Positions 17,539-26,788 of a DNA stretch of 36,654 nucleotides are shown one piece after another. The DNA is from Bradyrhizobium sp. ORS 375. GTDB lineage: Bacteria > Pseudomonadota > Alphaproteobacteria > Rhizobiales > Xanthobacteraceae. The DNA is taken from assembly GCF_000239775.1 (NCBI RefSeq), contig NZ_CAFI01000104.1:3525-40178 (forward strand), in the 5' to 3' direction. Position 1 is the stretch's first letter. Each line of letters opens with the position of its first letter. A program made the position numbers and the translations under genes. The notes below the pieces were generated by a model. That model was not told the DNA's origin. It saw only the letters and a list, made by a program, of their open reading frames with translations, and did not search any database.

Positions 17539-18012
17539 ATGGCTGTCAGCGCCAGCGAAATCAAGGCCACTTATCCATTACCGGTGTACAACTTCCGGGT
17601 CGAGATCGGCCCTAACGCGGTCGCGTTCTCGGAAGTGTCGGGCCTGTCCATCCACTACGAGGTCACGACCTTCAAGGAGAGCCAGACGGGCGGCAGCAGC
17701 GCCGGTCCGCGGATCATCCACATGCCGTCGCAGCCGCAGCCGGTCAACGTCACGCTCAAGAAGGGCGTCGCGCGCTCGGCCAGCGTCTCGGCGCTGTACA
17801 GCTGGATCAAGACCGTCGCTTTGAACCAGGTCGAGAAGAAGGACGTCGTGATCCGGCTTTGCGACGAGCAGGGCAAGCCGGTGATCAGCTGGACCGTCAT
17901 CAACGCGTTCCCGACCAAGCTCGACGGTCCCGCCTTCGACGCCAAGTCGAACGAAGTCGCCGTCGAGTCGCTCGAGCTGCGCGCCGACGCGATCACCATG
18001 ACCGAGGGATGA
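17539..18012 (+). CDS. Inner tube protein 1 (gp19-like, Afp1/Pvc1-type)
   Basis: A 157-aa tail-tube protein of the gp19/DUF2845-like beta-barrel fold that stacks as hexameric rings inside the sheath. Recognition points are YPLPVYNFRVEIG at the start, AFSEVSGLSIHYEV, the VTLKKGVARSAS loop and the C-terminal strand EVAVESLELRADAI. AAGGGAGCG precedes the ATG at 17539. Placed straight after the sheath gene and followed after seven bases by a paralogue. As the better match to major tubes, it is the likely main tube subunit. Confidence 0.92.
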   Translation: MAVSASEIKATYPLPVYNFRVEIGPNAVAFSEVSGLSIHYEVTTFKESQTGGSSAGPRIIHMPSQPQPVNVTLKKGVARSASVSALYSWIKTVALNQVEKKDVVIRLCDEQGKPVISWTVINAFPTKLDGPAFDAKSNEVAVESLELRADAITMTEG

Positions 18013-18019
18013 TGGCGCG

Positions 18020-18469
18020 ATGCCCGACGACAAGGCGACGCAGAAGCTGCGCTACCCGCTGCCCGGCTACAATTTCCAGGTCGCGGTGGATTCGGACTCG
18101 GCGAGCTTCGTCGAGGTGTCGGGCCTCGCCAGCGAATATGAGACCGTGACCTATCGCCATGGCTTCAGCCGCTGGGAGGGCGAGGATGTGGCACGCGTTC
18201 CCAAGCGCAGCCACAGCACGGTGACGCTGAAGAAGGGCGTGATGCGCGGCGGCAACTTCCTGTCGCAATGGCTCACCGCCAATCCACCCGCGGCGCGCGC
18301 GCTCGCCATCAGCCTGTGCGACGAGGCAGGAAGCCCCGTCGTGGTCTGGCACGTCAAGGAGGCGATCCCGGTCAAGCTTTCCGCGCCGAGCTTCGACGTC
18401 AACAGCACCCAGGTGGCGGTCGAGACGATCGACCTGATCGCCAGCGGAATCTCCGTCGAGTATCTGTGA
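18020..18469 (+). CDS. Inner tube protein 2 (gp19-like paralogue)
   Basis: A 149-aa paralogue of the preceding tube protein. It shares YPLPGYNFQVAVD, FVEVSGLASEYETV, TVTLKKGVMRGG and QVAVETIDLIASGI at matching places. The divergence points to a distinct ring near the baseplate or to an alternating tube subunit rather than a recent duplication. It ends one base before the next gene. Confidence 0.9.
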   Translation: MPDDKATQKLRYPLPGYNFQVAVDSDSASFVEVSGLASEYETVTYRHGFSRWEGEDVARVPKRSHSTVTLKKGVMRGGNFLSQWLTANPPAARALAISLCDEAGSPVVVWHVKEAIPVKLSAPSFDVNSTQVAVETIDLIASGISVEYL

Positions 18470-18470
18470 C

Positions 18471-18923
18471 ATGCCAGTCAAGGATCTTCCCTTAAGCTTC
18501 CGCTTCGGCGTGTTCTTCTTCGTCGGCGGCCTCGTGCCGAATCCGATCGACATCCGTTTCCAGAAGGTGTCGGGCCTCGGCGCCACGGTGTCGCTGAAGA
18601 CCCATGCCGAAGGCGGCCAGAACCTCTACACTCACCGCTTTCCCGAGACGATCGGCTACCAGAACCTGGTGCTGGAGCGCAGCGCGCCGCTGATCTCGCC
18701 GCTCGACATCGAGTTCAACGTCTCGCTGTCGCTGTTCAAGTTCTCCGCCTCCAACGTGCTGGTGACGCTGTTCGATGACGATGGCGCGCCGACCGCCGGC
18801 TGGATGTTCCTCAACACCTATCCGGTGCGCTGGGCGACGTCAGATCTCGATGCCGGGCAGAACGGCGTCGTGATCGACACGATGGAGCTCGCCTACACCC
18901 GCATGCAGATCATGAGGCTCTGA
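18471..18923 (+). CDS. Tube-initiator-like protein (Afp5/Pvc5-like)
   Basis: A 150-aa protein with a tube-like fold: FRFGVFFFVGGLV, IDIRFQKVSGLGATVS, the loop QNLVLERSAPL and a final strand VVIDTMELAYTRMQIM. In Afp and PVC the third tube-like protein in this position (Afp5/Pvc5) forms the ring joining the tube to the spike. The position after two tube genes and before the DUF5908-like gene supports that role; the assignment is by family pattern and order. Confidence 0.8.
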   Translation: MPVKDLPLSFRFGVFFFVGGLVPNPIDIRFQKVSGLGATVSLKTHAEGGQNLYTHRFPETIGYQNLVLERSAPLISPLDIEFNVSLSLFKFSASNVLVTLFDDDGAPTAGWMFLNTYPVRWATSDLDAGQNGVVIDTMELAYTRMQIMRL

Positions 18924-18926
18924 GCC

Positions 18927-19091
18927 ATGCCCGTCGAAATCCGCGAGCTGATCATCCGCGCCGTCGTCGATCCGCAGAAGGCCGGCGAGCGCAGTTCCGG
19001 CGCCAACGCTCCAACGTTCGACCGCGACGCGCTGGTGCAGGCCTGCGTCGACGAGACGCTGCGGATCCTGCGTCGTGAGAAGGAGCGCTGA
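18927..19091 (+). CDS. Small DUF5908-like eCIS protein (Afp6-like)
   Basis: A 54-aa gene starting at the ATG at 18927, three bases after the previous stop, and ending two bases before the next start. It begins MPVEIRELIIRAVV, the hallmark of the tiny DUF5908 family found at this point in Afp/PVC-type clusters, and ends in a charged helix LRILRREKER. No other function is visible. It is easily missed by automatic callers because of its length. Confidence 0.8.
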   Translation: MPVEIRELIIRAVVDPQKAGERSSGANAPTFDRDALVQACVDETLRILRREKER

Positions 19092-19093
19092 GC

Positions 19094-19801
19094 ATGGGCT
19101 TTCCCGACCTGTTCAAGCTCGAGAAGCTGCAGATCTCCGCCTTCACGGACGCCAAGCGTTCGAAGAGCAAGGAGATCGACGGCTCCCCGTTCGTGGCGAT
19201 GTTCAATCCGCAGACGCTGAGCCAGACCAACAGCAACCTGTTCGAGCCCGGCAAGGCCGCCGGCGGCGCCGAGCAGGTCGCGACCTTCATCCGAACCGAG
19301 CCGAGCGCGATCGAGCTGACGCTCCTGCTCGACGGCACAGGCGTCGAGGAGATGGGCCTCGTCAACCTGTTCTCCGACACCAAGAGCGTGAAGGACCGCA
19401 TCGACGGCTTCCTCGCCATCGCCTACCAGCCGCAGAGCGACACCCACGAGCCGAGCTACCTGAACCTGAAATGGGGCAAGTTCAGCTTCAACTGCCGGCT
19501 CGCCACCGTCACCATCAACTACACGAGCTTCGAGCGCGACGGCGCGCCGCTGCGCGCCGAGCTGGTGCTGAGTCTTGCGGCGGACGACGACGTCGCCAAG
19601 CAGCAGTCGAAGCTCGGCTTCACCTCGCCCGACGTGTCGCACGCGCGGCTGGTGCGCGGCGGCGACACGCTGCCGCTGATGGTTCATGCGGTCTATGGCA
19701 GCACGGTGCATACGCCGCACGTTGCGCGTGCCAATGGCTTGAATCATTTGCGTGGCCTCGAGCCCGGCCGCACGCTGATCTTCCCGCCCCTGTCGCGCTG
19801 A
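19094..19801 (+). CDS. LysM-containing tube/baseplate linker (Afp7/Pvc7-like)
   Basis: A 235-aa protein with the N-terminal CIS tube-like domain (FVAMFNPQTLSQTNSNL, SAIELTLLLDGTGV). At the C-terminus, about 180-235, is a LysM-like module: VRGGDTLPLMVHAVYGS, then ARANGLNHLRGLEPGRTLIFPPL. In Afp/PVC and in T4 gp53/gp54-like adaptors this protein fastens the spike to the tube and wedges. The start is just after the stop of the small DUF5908-like gene, and the spike gene follows after 10 bases. Confidence 0.88.
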   Translation: MGFPDLFKLEKLQISAFTDAKRSKSKEIDGSPFVAMFNPQTLSQTNSNLFEPGKAAGGAEQVATFIRTEPSAIELTLLLDGTGVEEMGLVNLFSDTKSVKDRIDGFLAIAYQPQSDTHEPSYLNLKWGKFSFNCRLATVTINYTSFERDGAPLRAELVLSLAADDDVAKQQSKLGFTSPDVSHARLVRGGDTLPLMVHAVYGSTVHTPHVARANGLNHLRGLEPGRTLIFPPLSR

Positions 19802-19811
19802 GGGGCCGGAC

Positions 19812-21449
19812 GTGGCGGAGGGTTTCACCATTCCCACCATCCTGGTCGCCGGCTCTGCGCTGCCGCCGGGCTTTGCGCCGCGGTCGATCGACGTGACGCG
19901 CGCCGTGAACCGCATTCCGACCGCGATCATCTCCATCCATGCCAAGGGCGCCGTGGCCGACGAGACGCCGCTGATGGCCGGCGGTCCGTTCAAGCCGGCG
20001 GCTGAGGTGGAGATCAAGCTGCGCCGCGCCGGCGAAGACGATGTCAGCGTCTTCAAGGGCGTCGTGACCGCGTTCTCCGTCCACACCCGCGACGGTCTCC
20101 CGACCCTCGACGTCGTGGTCAAGGACAAGACCGTGAAGCTGACCGGGGCGCGCCACAGCCGGATCTGGACGGATACCGCCGACAGCGACGCGATCCGCGC
20201 CATCGTCAGCGACGCAACCTTGACGGTCGATGACGCGCCCGACACGACGCCGACGCACAAGACGCTGGTTCAGCATGATTGCACCGACTGGGACTTCATC
20301 CTGACGCGCGCCGATGCGGAAGGCCTCTGCGTCGTCGCCATCGATGGCGCGGTGTCGCTGAAGAAGCTCGCCGTCGACGGCGATGCCGCCCACAGCTTCA
20401 AGCTCGGGCTCGATCCGATCACCGACCTGCATTTCGAGCTGGACGTCGCGAGCCAGGCGCCGAGCGTCGACGGCATGGCCTGGGATCCGAAGCAGCTGGC
20501 GCCGGCGGAGCCCGCGACGGCCGAGCCGTTGAGCCTGCCGCAAGGTGAGATCGGAACGGCATCGGTCGGCGATGACCTCGGCATGGCGCCCCTCCATCTC
20601 GCCCACATGGTCCCGCTGCAACCCGACGAAGTGAAAGCGTGGTCGAATGCGCGCGCCGCCCGCGCCAGGCTGGCGCTGATCCGCGGCCGCATGTCGGTGG
20701 CCGGCCTTCCCGAGGCCAAGCCGATGGACATCGCCGCGCTGGATGGCTTCGGCGATCTGCTGAACGGCAAGGTGCTGGTGACCGGCGTGCGCCATCGGCT
20801 CGACGCCCACGGCTTCTCGACCGACCTGCAATTCGGCCTGTCCGCCGAACCTGCAGGCCGCCTCCCCGACCTCGCCAACATGGACGCCGGCGGCCTGCTG
20901 CCGCCGATCGCGGGTCTGCATCTCGGCACCATTCCCGACTCGTCGGAGGAAGATCCGGATGGCGACAGCCGCATCCAGGTCAACGTTGCCTCGGTGCTCA
21001 CCGAGCCACCGAAGCCGCTGTGGGCGCGTATTGCAGCTCCCGATGCCGGCGATAAGCGCGGCTTCTGTGTCCGGCCCGAGCCGGGCGATGAGGTCCTGGT
21101 CGGCTTTCTCGGCGGCGATCCGCGGCATCCGATCGTGCTCGGCCGGCTCTGGGGCGCCAAGAACAAGCTGCCCGAGGGGTTCACCGATGCCAAGCAGAAG
21201 GGCCTGATCGGCAAGAAGGACACCCGTATCGTGCTGTCCGAAGCCGACAAGCCGTCGATCACCATCAGCACGCCGGGTGGCCGCACGATCATCGTCGACG
21301 ACGATGGCGGCAGCATCACGCTGTCCGACAAGAACAACAACAAGCTCACCCTGGATGCGAGCGGCATCACGATCGAGTCGGGCAAGGATCTCGTCATTCA
21401 GGCCAAGGGAGCCGTCACGATCAAGGGCAGCACGATCGATCTGAACTGA
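19812..21449 (+). CDS. Central spike protein, VgrG/gpV-like (Afp8/Pvc8-like)
   Basis: A 545-aa spike forming a trimer at the tip of the tube. It has gp27-like domains in the first 350 residues and an OB-fold segment of DSRIQVNVASVL, WARIAAPDAGDKRGFCVRPEPGDEVLVGFLGGDP (about 383-440). The C-terminal beta-helix-type repeats, such as GRTIIVDDDGGSITLSDKNN, LTLDASGITIESG and VTIKGSTIDLN, form the needle. It starts at GTG 19812 with GGGGCCGG ahead. A T6SS VgrG is less likely because no T6SS core genes are nearby. Confidence 0.92.
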   Translation: MAEGFTIPTILVAGSALPPGFAPRSIDVTRAVNRIPTAIISIHAKGAVADETPLMAGGPFKPAAEVEIKLRRAGEDDVSVFKGVVTAFSVHTRDGLPTLDVVVKDKTVKLTGARHSRIWTDTADSDAIRAIVSDATLTVDDAPDTTPTHKTLVQHDCTDWDFILTRADAEGLCVVAIDGAVSLKKLAVDGDAAHSFKLGLDPITDLHFELDVASQAPSVDGMAWDPKQLAPAEPATAEPLSLPQGEIGTASVGDDLGMAPLHLAHMVPLQPDEVKAWSNARAARARLALIRGRMSVAGLPEAKPMDIAALDGFGDLLNGKVLVTGVRHRLDAHGFSTDLQFGLSAEPAGRLPDLANMDAGGLLPPIAGLHLGTIPDSSEEDPDGDSRIQVNVASVLTEPPKPLWARIAAPDAGDKRGFCVRPEPGDEVLVGFLGGDPRHPIVLGRLWGAKNKLPEGFTDAKQKGLIGKKDTRIVLSEADKPSITISTPGGRTIIVDDDGGSITLSDKNNNKLTLDASGITIESGKDLVIQAKGAVTIKGSTIDLN

Positions 21450-21521
21450 TGTGAGCGAAGCGACGTGGCGTTGCGGGAGGAACAGCATGCGTGATGGCAG
21501 TCAGCAGCGGGTGAGGCGAAC

Positions 21522-21938
21522 ATGACGGAGTCCGCGGGCTATCTCGGGCGCGGCTGGGCGTTCCCGCCGCAGTTCGGGCCGAACGGCTCCGACGTTGCCA
21601 CCGTCGCCGGCGAGGACGATATCGTCCAGAGCCTGACCATCCTGTTCGGCACCGCGCTTGGCGAGCGCGTGATGCGGCAGGATTTCGGCTGCGACGTCTC
21701 GCGCTACATGTTCGAGGAGATCGACCAGACGCTTCTGACCTCGATCCGCGAAGCGGTGTCCGACGCGATCCTCTACCACGAGACCCGCATTCGCCTTGAC
21801 GGCGTCGAGGTCACCGGCGACGGCCAGACCCCAGGTCTCGTGCTGATCGCGATCCGCTACACCGTCCGCGCCAACAATTCGCGCTTCAACATGGTCTACC
21901 CCTATTACCTCAACGAGGCAGTGAGAGCGGCACCGTGA
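21522..21938 (+). CDS. Baseplate wedge protein, gp25-like (Afp9/Pvc9-like)
   Basis: A 138-aa protein of the GPW/gp25 family, part of the inner baseplate wedge that starts sheath assembly. Family features are GEDDIVQSLTILFGTALGERVMRQDFGCDVSRYMFEEID and an N-terminal segment YLGRGWAFPPQF. The gene stop overlaps the next start by four bases (GTGA). Between the spike gene and this one lie 72 bases without a gene. Confidence 0.92.
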   Translation: MTESAGYLGRGWAFPPQFGPNGSDVATVAGEDDIVQSLTILFGTALGERVMRQDFGCDVSRYMFEEIDQTLLTSIREAVSDAILYHETRIRLDGVEVTGDGQTPGLVLIAIRYTVRANNSRFNMVYPYYLNEAVRAAP

Positions 21939-22369
21939 GCGACGTGATCGTCATCGATGGCGACATGGCCACCTTCCAGCCGAGCTTCGGCGCGGCGACG
22001 GTGGTCGTGCGTCCCGGTCCGATCACCGCCAGCGGCAAGGCGAAGGTCACGGGCAAGCTCGCCTGCGTCGGCGGCGACGAGAGCAGCGTCTCGGTCGCGG
22101 GCTGCATGTACACCGCCGGCCCCTATTCTATACCCGGCACCGGCACGCTCACGATCGCCGCGCTTGCCGGCAACCAGCAGGCGCAGACCTCGCAGACCGG
22201 CGGCAAGAAGCTGCTGCTCAAGGGGGGCACCTTCACCGCGCGCTTCACCGTCAACGTGCCTGCCATGCAGCCGCCGCCCGGACCGGGCTCGCCGATCCCC
22301 GATCCGACTCCGACCTACAGCGGCAGCGGCAGCTTCGTCGCTACCGATACGACAGTGAAGGCGGGCTGA
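21935..22369 (+). CDS. Putative spike-tip protein (PAAR analogue, Afp10-like position)
   Basis: A 144-aa protein starting at GTG 21935. It lies where Afp10/Pvc10 (the PAAR-like tip that caps the spike) sits. It has no classical PAAR-repeat pattern. Its pattern is short beta strands (VVVRPGPITASGKAK, YSIPGTGTLTIAALAG), two cysteines (in ACVGGDE and AGCMY) and a proline-rich linker PPPGPGSPIPDPTPT near 119-134. Such eCIS proteins probably form a sharp tip; the function is inferred from place. Confidence 0.7.
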   Translation: MSDVIVIDGDMATFQPSFGAATVVVRPGPITASGKAKVTGKLACVGGDESSVSVAGCMYTAGPYSIPGTGTLTIAALAGNQQAQTSQTGGKKLLLKGGTFTARFTVNVPAMQPPPGPGSPIPDPTPTYSGSGSFVATDTTVKAG

Positions 22370-22372
22370 GCG

Positions 22373-25300
22373 ATGGCCGACACGCCCACCGAGATCCCCT
22401 CGCCCCGCCGTGACGGCACCAGCCAGTTCGCCCGGCTGCAGGCGACGCGGATCATCTCGGACCGCTTTCCCGACGGCGTCGGCGTCGACGAGCGGACCAC
22501 GCGTGACCTCCTGGGATTCCTGCGCGGCTATAGCGAGCACGTCATCTATTACGATGAAGGCAACGACCCGGCCGGCGACTGGTCGGGCCTGCTGGGCGAG
22601 TTGAGCGACGACGAGATTCTCGCCTTCATCGAGAACCCCTCGGCAAGCGCGGACGACCGCCTGCGCCGGCCACATTTCGTGCTGCTGCTGGCGCTGTTCA
22701 AGCTGCTGGGCACCGCCCGCGACGCGTTGAACGGGCTCGTCCCCCGCCATCTCGACTACTATTATCGCGACGTGCTGCGGCTCTTGCCGAAGCCGCCGGT
22801 GCCCGACCGCGTGTTCGTGCTGTTCGATCTCGCCAACGGCACCCAGGCGACACGGATTCCCGCGGGCACGCGGCTGCCGGCCGGACGCGATGAAGCGAAG
22901 CGCGAGCGCTTCTTCCGCACCGATGCCGACGTGGTCGTCAATCGCGCCAGGATCGGCCGGCTCGCGACCGTCTTCACCGACAAGCTGCTGATTGGTCTTG
23001 CCGAAGCGCGTGACCCCCGCAAGGGCGCGCTCGGCACCAAGGAGGACCGCTTCATCGCGATGCTTCGACTCGCGCTGGGCGAGCCCGCGCCGGGGGGCCG
23101 CTGCCGCTCTATGCCGGCAAGCCGGTCACCTACCCGCTGCTGCAATCGCTGGCGGCGCTGGTCGCGTTCGCGCCAAAGACGCTGCATCTGCAGCATTACG
23201 AGCTGCGCGAGCTGATCGAACGCAAGCGGACGCGCGACAATGCGGGCACCGACTGGGCCAAGATCAACGCGATCCTGCAAGCAGCCGGCCGCGACGCGCG
23301 CCACGATCCGAACTTCGTGCTCAACCCGGTCAATCCGCGCGACTTCAATGCCAACCTCGCCACAGCGCTCAACGGCGCGCCGAGCTTCGCAGGCCTGACC
23401 GAGATCACGACCGTCGACGATCTCTACGTCCAGCGCTATCGCAAGGACGTGCAGGACGCGATCCAGCAGAAGCTGCACATGGCGGTCGCGACCTTCGTCA
23501 CGATGATGGATCTGAAGCGCGGCTCCGATGCCGATTGGCGCGTCATCAATGGTCTGCTTGAGCACGCCGGCCAGGACGCGCGCAACGATTCGACATACCG
23601 GCTGAAGGTGACGGATCCCTCCGATTTCGCCGCGAACATGAAGGAGGCGATCGGGACCATCGATTTCACCCCGACCGGCACGACCTCGATCGAGACTTAT
23701 GCAGCCGCGGTGCGCAATCTCGAAGCCTACATGTTCATGCCGGCCGAATCCTTCGCCGCTGTCATGGCGACCGCCGATCAGCCGGAAGCTGGAGTCACCG
23801 AGCACGCCTGGCAGATGGTCTATGACGCGCTCGAAGATGCCCTGCAGAAGAAGGTATTCGCCGCGCGTCGCGATACGCTGCGCAAGATGCGCGAGGCGGC
23901 TGCCGACCCCGCGGCCGGCCTCAGGCTCATCCTCAGCGATGCCGCCGGCGCGTCCGCCAGCATCGCGACGGCCCAATTGCTGGAGGAACTGAAGGACTGG
24001 GTGACCGCCGCCGACCTCGGCGTCCTCAAGGCGGTTGCCGATGCGCCGAAGACCGCGACGTCGGAGCAATGGAGCCAGAGCTACGACATCCTCGAGCGCG
24101 CCTCGCGCAAGCGCACGCAACTGCCCGACCCCAAGCCGCAGCGCCAGGACTGGCTCAATCTCTACGCCTATGCCGACGCGCGCACGGTGCATCCCAGCGC
24201 TGAGCTCGACACCCGCTGGAAGACCTTTGGCGCAGCGCCTCCCGTTCAATCGCAAGACCAGCCACCGCCTGAAACGATCGGCCTCGTGATCGGGTCACCG
24301 CTGTTCGCGCTCAGCGCCGGCACGCGGCAGATCACGCTCATCTTTGGCTGTATCGATGATGGCGGCGGCCCGATCGTGGTCGGGGCGGAACAACCCTTCT
24401 CGGTCCAGATCAGCACGGCCGACGGCTGGCTCACGCTCGGCGCCGACAAGATCGAGGTCACGGGCGATGCCAGCATCGACTACGGCAAGCTCGATGACGT
24501 CGCGCCGGTCCCGGGGACGACCAAGATAATCAGCCTGCGCGTTCGCCTGACGCTCCCCTCCGCGCTCCCAGCGGTCGCGCCGCTGCCGGCGGATCAGGCG
24601 CTCGCCTCCTGTCCCTGGCCGGCCGTCAAGCTGATGCTGCGCCAGATCTGGGACGGCACGCTCGGCCGCTGGGTGATCCGCTACGCGCGGCTGCGCACGC
24701 TGCGGCTGGCGCGCATCCACATGCGCGCGGCCGCGGGGTCCTATGTCGAGCCGGCCAGGAGCGGCGAACCGCTTGGTCCGCTGGTGCTGGAGAACGATCT
24801 CGGCCCGCTCGACGGCAAGCGGCCGTTCGAGCCGTTCGGGCCGCAGCCGGATGCCGGCGCCATGCTGTGGATCGGACATCCCGATCTGCACAACAAACGG
24901 CTGCGCGCCCTCAAGCTGCGGCTCGACTGGATGGGCGGCCCCTCCGATCTCGACGCGAACTATGCGGGCTACCCGAAGGATATGAAGGCGATCAGCGCGC
25001 AGATCGGCCTGATCGACGGCCCGGTCGTCACGCCCCAGGCCTCGGCGGGCGCGCTGTTCGTCTCCACTAAGAGGGGACGAACGGAGACCCTGAAGCAGGA
25101 CGCCAGTCAACCGCAGACGCTGGAGATCGCAACGGTCAGCGATGCGTTGCATCGCTACACGCTCACATCGTCCGGGACGGCGACGGCGCGTCATCTGCCG
25201 CATGCGCTGCGGCTGGAGCTGTCGACGGGCTTCGGCCACCGCGACTATCCCGCGCTGGCCGCCAGCAAGGCCATCGCGCTGGCCGTCGACACCGCCGTGT

Positions 25301-26754
25301 TCGCCAAGAACGGCGGCACCATCAACGCCGCGAACTACACCGTCGGCCTGCCCTACACACCCAAGCTGAAGTCGCTCACGCTCGATGTCCTCGCCGGCCA
25401 CGAGGTCCGCATGGAGGCCTACGAGCAGGGCCCGGCGACCGACATGCTGTTCCATTTGCACCCGTTCGGGATCGCCGAGGCCAGCGCCGCCGCGAGCGGC
25501 TTTCCGCTGCTGCCCGATTACGGCAACGAAGGCGAGCTGTTGATCGGCCTCGACGGCCTGCGGCCTCCCGAGACGCTCTCGCTGCTGTTCCAGATGGCCG
25601 AAGGCAGCGCCAACGTCGACGTGGAACATTCCCAACCCCGCTGGAGCGTGCTCGATCAGAACGGCTGGGTCGATCTGCCCGGCGAGGCCGTGCTGCAGGA
25701 TGGCACCCGCGGGCTGATCAACTCCGGCATCATCACCTTCGCCCTTCCCCAGGCGACGCCGGATGCGCGGCTTCCGCTGGGGCCGTATTGGCTGCGCGCC
25801 AGCGTGCCGCTCGGCGCCGGCGCCGTGTGCGACAGCATCGCGATCCATCCGCAGGCGGCGCTCGCCACCCGCGAGCTGGCCGATGCCGGCGCAGTGGACC
25901 TGACCCCGCTGCCGCCCAAGACCATCAAGGCGCTGTTCGCGCCGCTGCCCGGCGTCGCTGCAGTTCGCCAGCCCTATGCCTCGTTCGGCGGACGGCCCGC
26001 GGAAGATCCCGCCGGCTTCTATGCCTCGGCGAGCGAACGTCTGCGGCATAAGCAGCGCGCCGTCACCGCGTGGGACTATGAGCGTCTGGTGCTGCGCCGC
26101 TTTCCCGAGATCTACAAGGTGAAATGCCTGCCGGCCACCTCAAACGAGGCAGCGATGGACCGGCGCGACGCGCTGGGCCTGGTCAGGCTGATCGTGATCC
26201 CGAACATCCGCGGCAAGAGCCTGTTCGATCCGTTCGAGCCAAAGGCCTCGTCGGCGCTGCTCGCCGATATCGCAGGCTTTCTGGCGCCGCTGCTGCCCGG
26301 CTCGGCGCGGCTCAGCGTCGAGAACGCCAGATATGTCCAGGTCCGCATCCGCGTCGGCGTGCGCTTCGTCGACCAGAGCAATCCGGCGCTGTGGAAGCAG
26401 CGGCTGAACGATGACCTCAACCGCTTCCTGTCGCCATGGGCGTTCGACGACGGCGCCGACATCATGATCGGGCGGCGCATCTTCGCCAGCAGCATCGTCA
26501 ACTTCATCGACCAGCGCGACTACGTCGACTACGTCGCCGGCATCAAGCTGTTCTCCAGCGAGGACGGCGAGACGTTCACGCTGGCGACGCCGGGCGGCCC
26601 GGACGGCGACAGCGTCGGCTCCGAGCGGCCCGACGCGGTGCTGGTCGCCGCGCGGCGGCACGAGATCGATCTGATCGCCGACGAGATCTACCCGGCCGAT
26701 CAGTTCAAGGGCATCAACTACATGAAGGTCGAGCTCGATTTCATCATTGGCTAG
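22373..26754 (+). CDS. Large baseplate protein, Afp11/gpJ-like, with an apparent frame change at 23092-23097
   Basis: Read with a -1 shift at the G-run, this is a single 1460-aa product. The first frame runs from the ATG at 22373 and after the G-run degenerates into an arginine-rich tail ending at 23215. The second frame is open from before 23098 to the stop at 26754 and begins with sensible sequence (PLPLYAGKPVTYPLLQSL). The junction residues APGGPLPLYAG read naturally if one G is added. The C-terminal third carries the Afp11/baseplate J signature: RLRHKQRAVTAWDYERLV near 1220, then RIRVGVRFVDQSNP. As a peripheral wedge or arm protein it connects the baseplate to the fibres. The length exceeds Afp11/Pvc11. 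If the frame change is real, the gene is either split or needs ribosomal slippage. Confidence 0.82.
23092..23098 (+). other. G-run GGGGGGC at the frame junction of the Afp11-like gene
   Basis: Six G followed by C. In the frame of the first part the codons read CCG-GGG-GGC, which fits the X-XXY-YYZ layout of a -1 slippery heptamer. Adding a single G restores one open frame across both halves. A base lost in a homopolymer, in the sequence or in the genome, is the simplest cause; programmed slippage is a second option. Confidence 0.75.
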
Positions 26755-26788
26755 CGGTTCACACGTGATGGCGGCAACGAGGTTTTAA

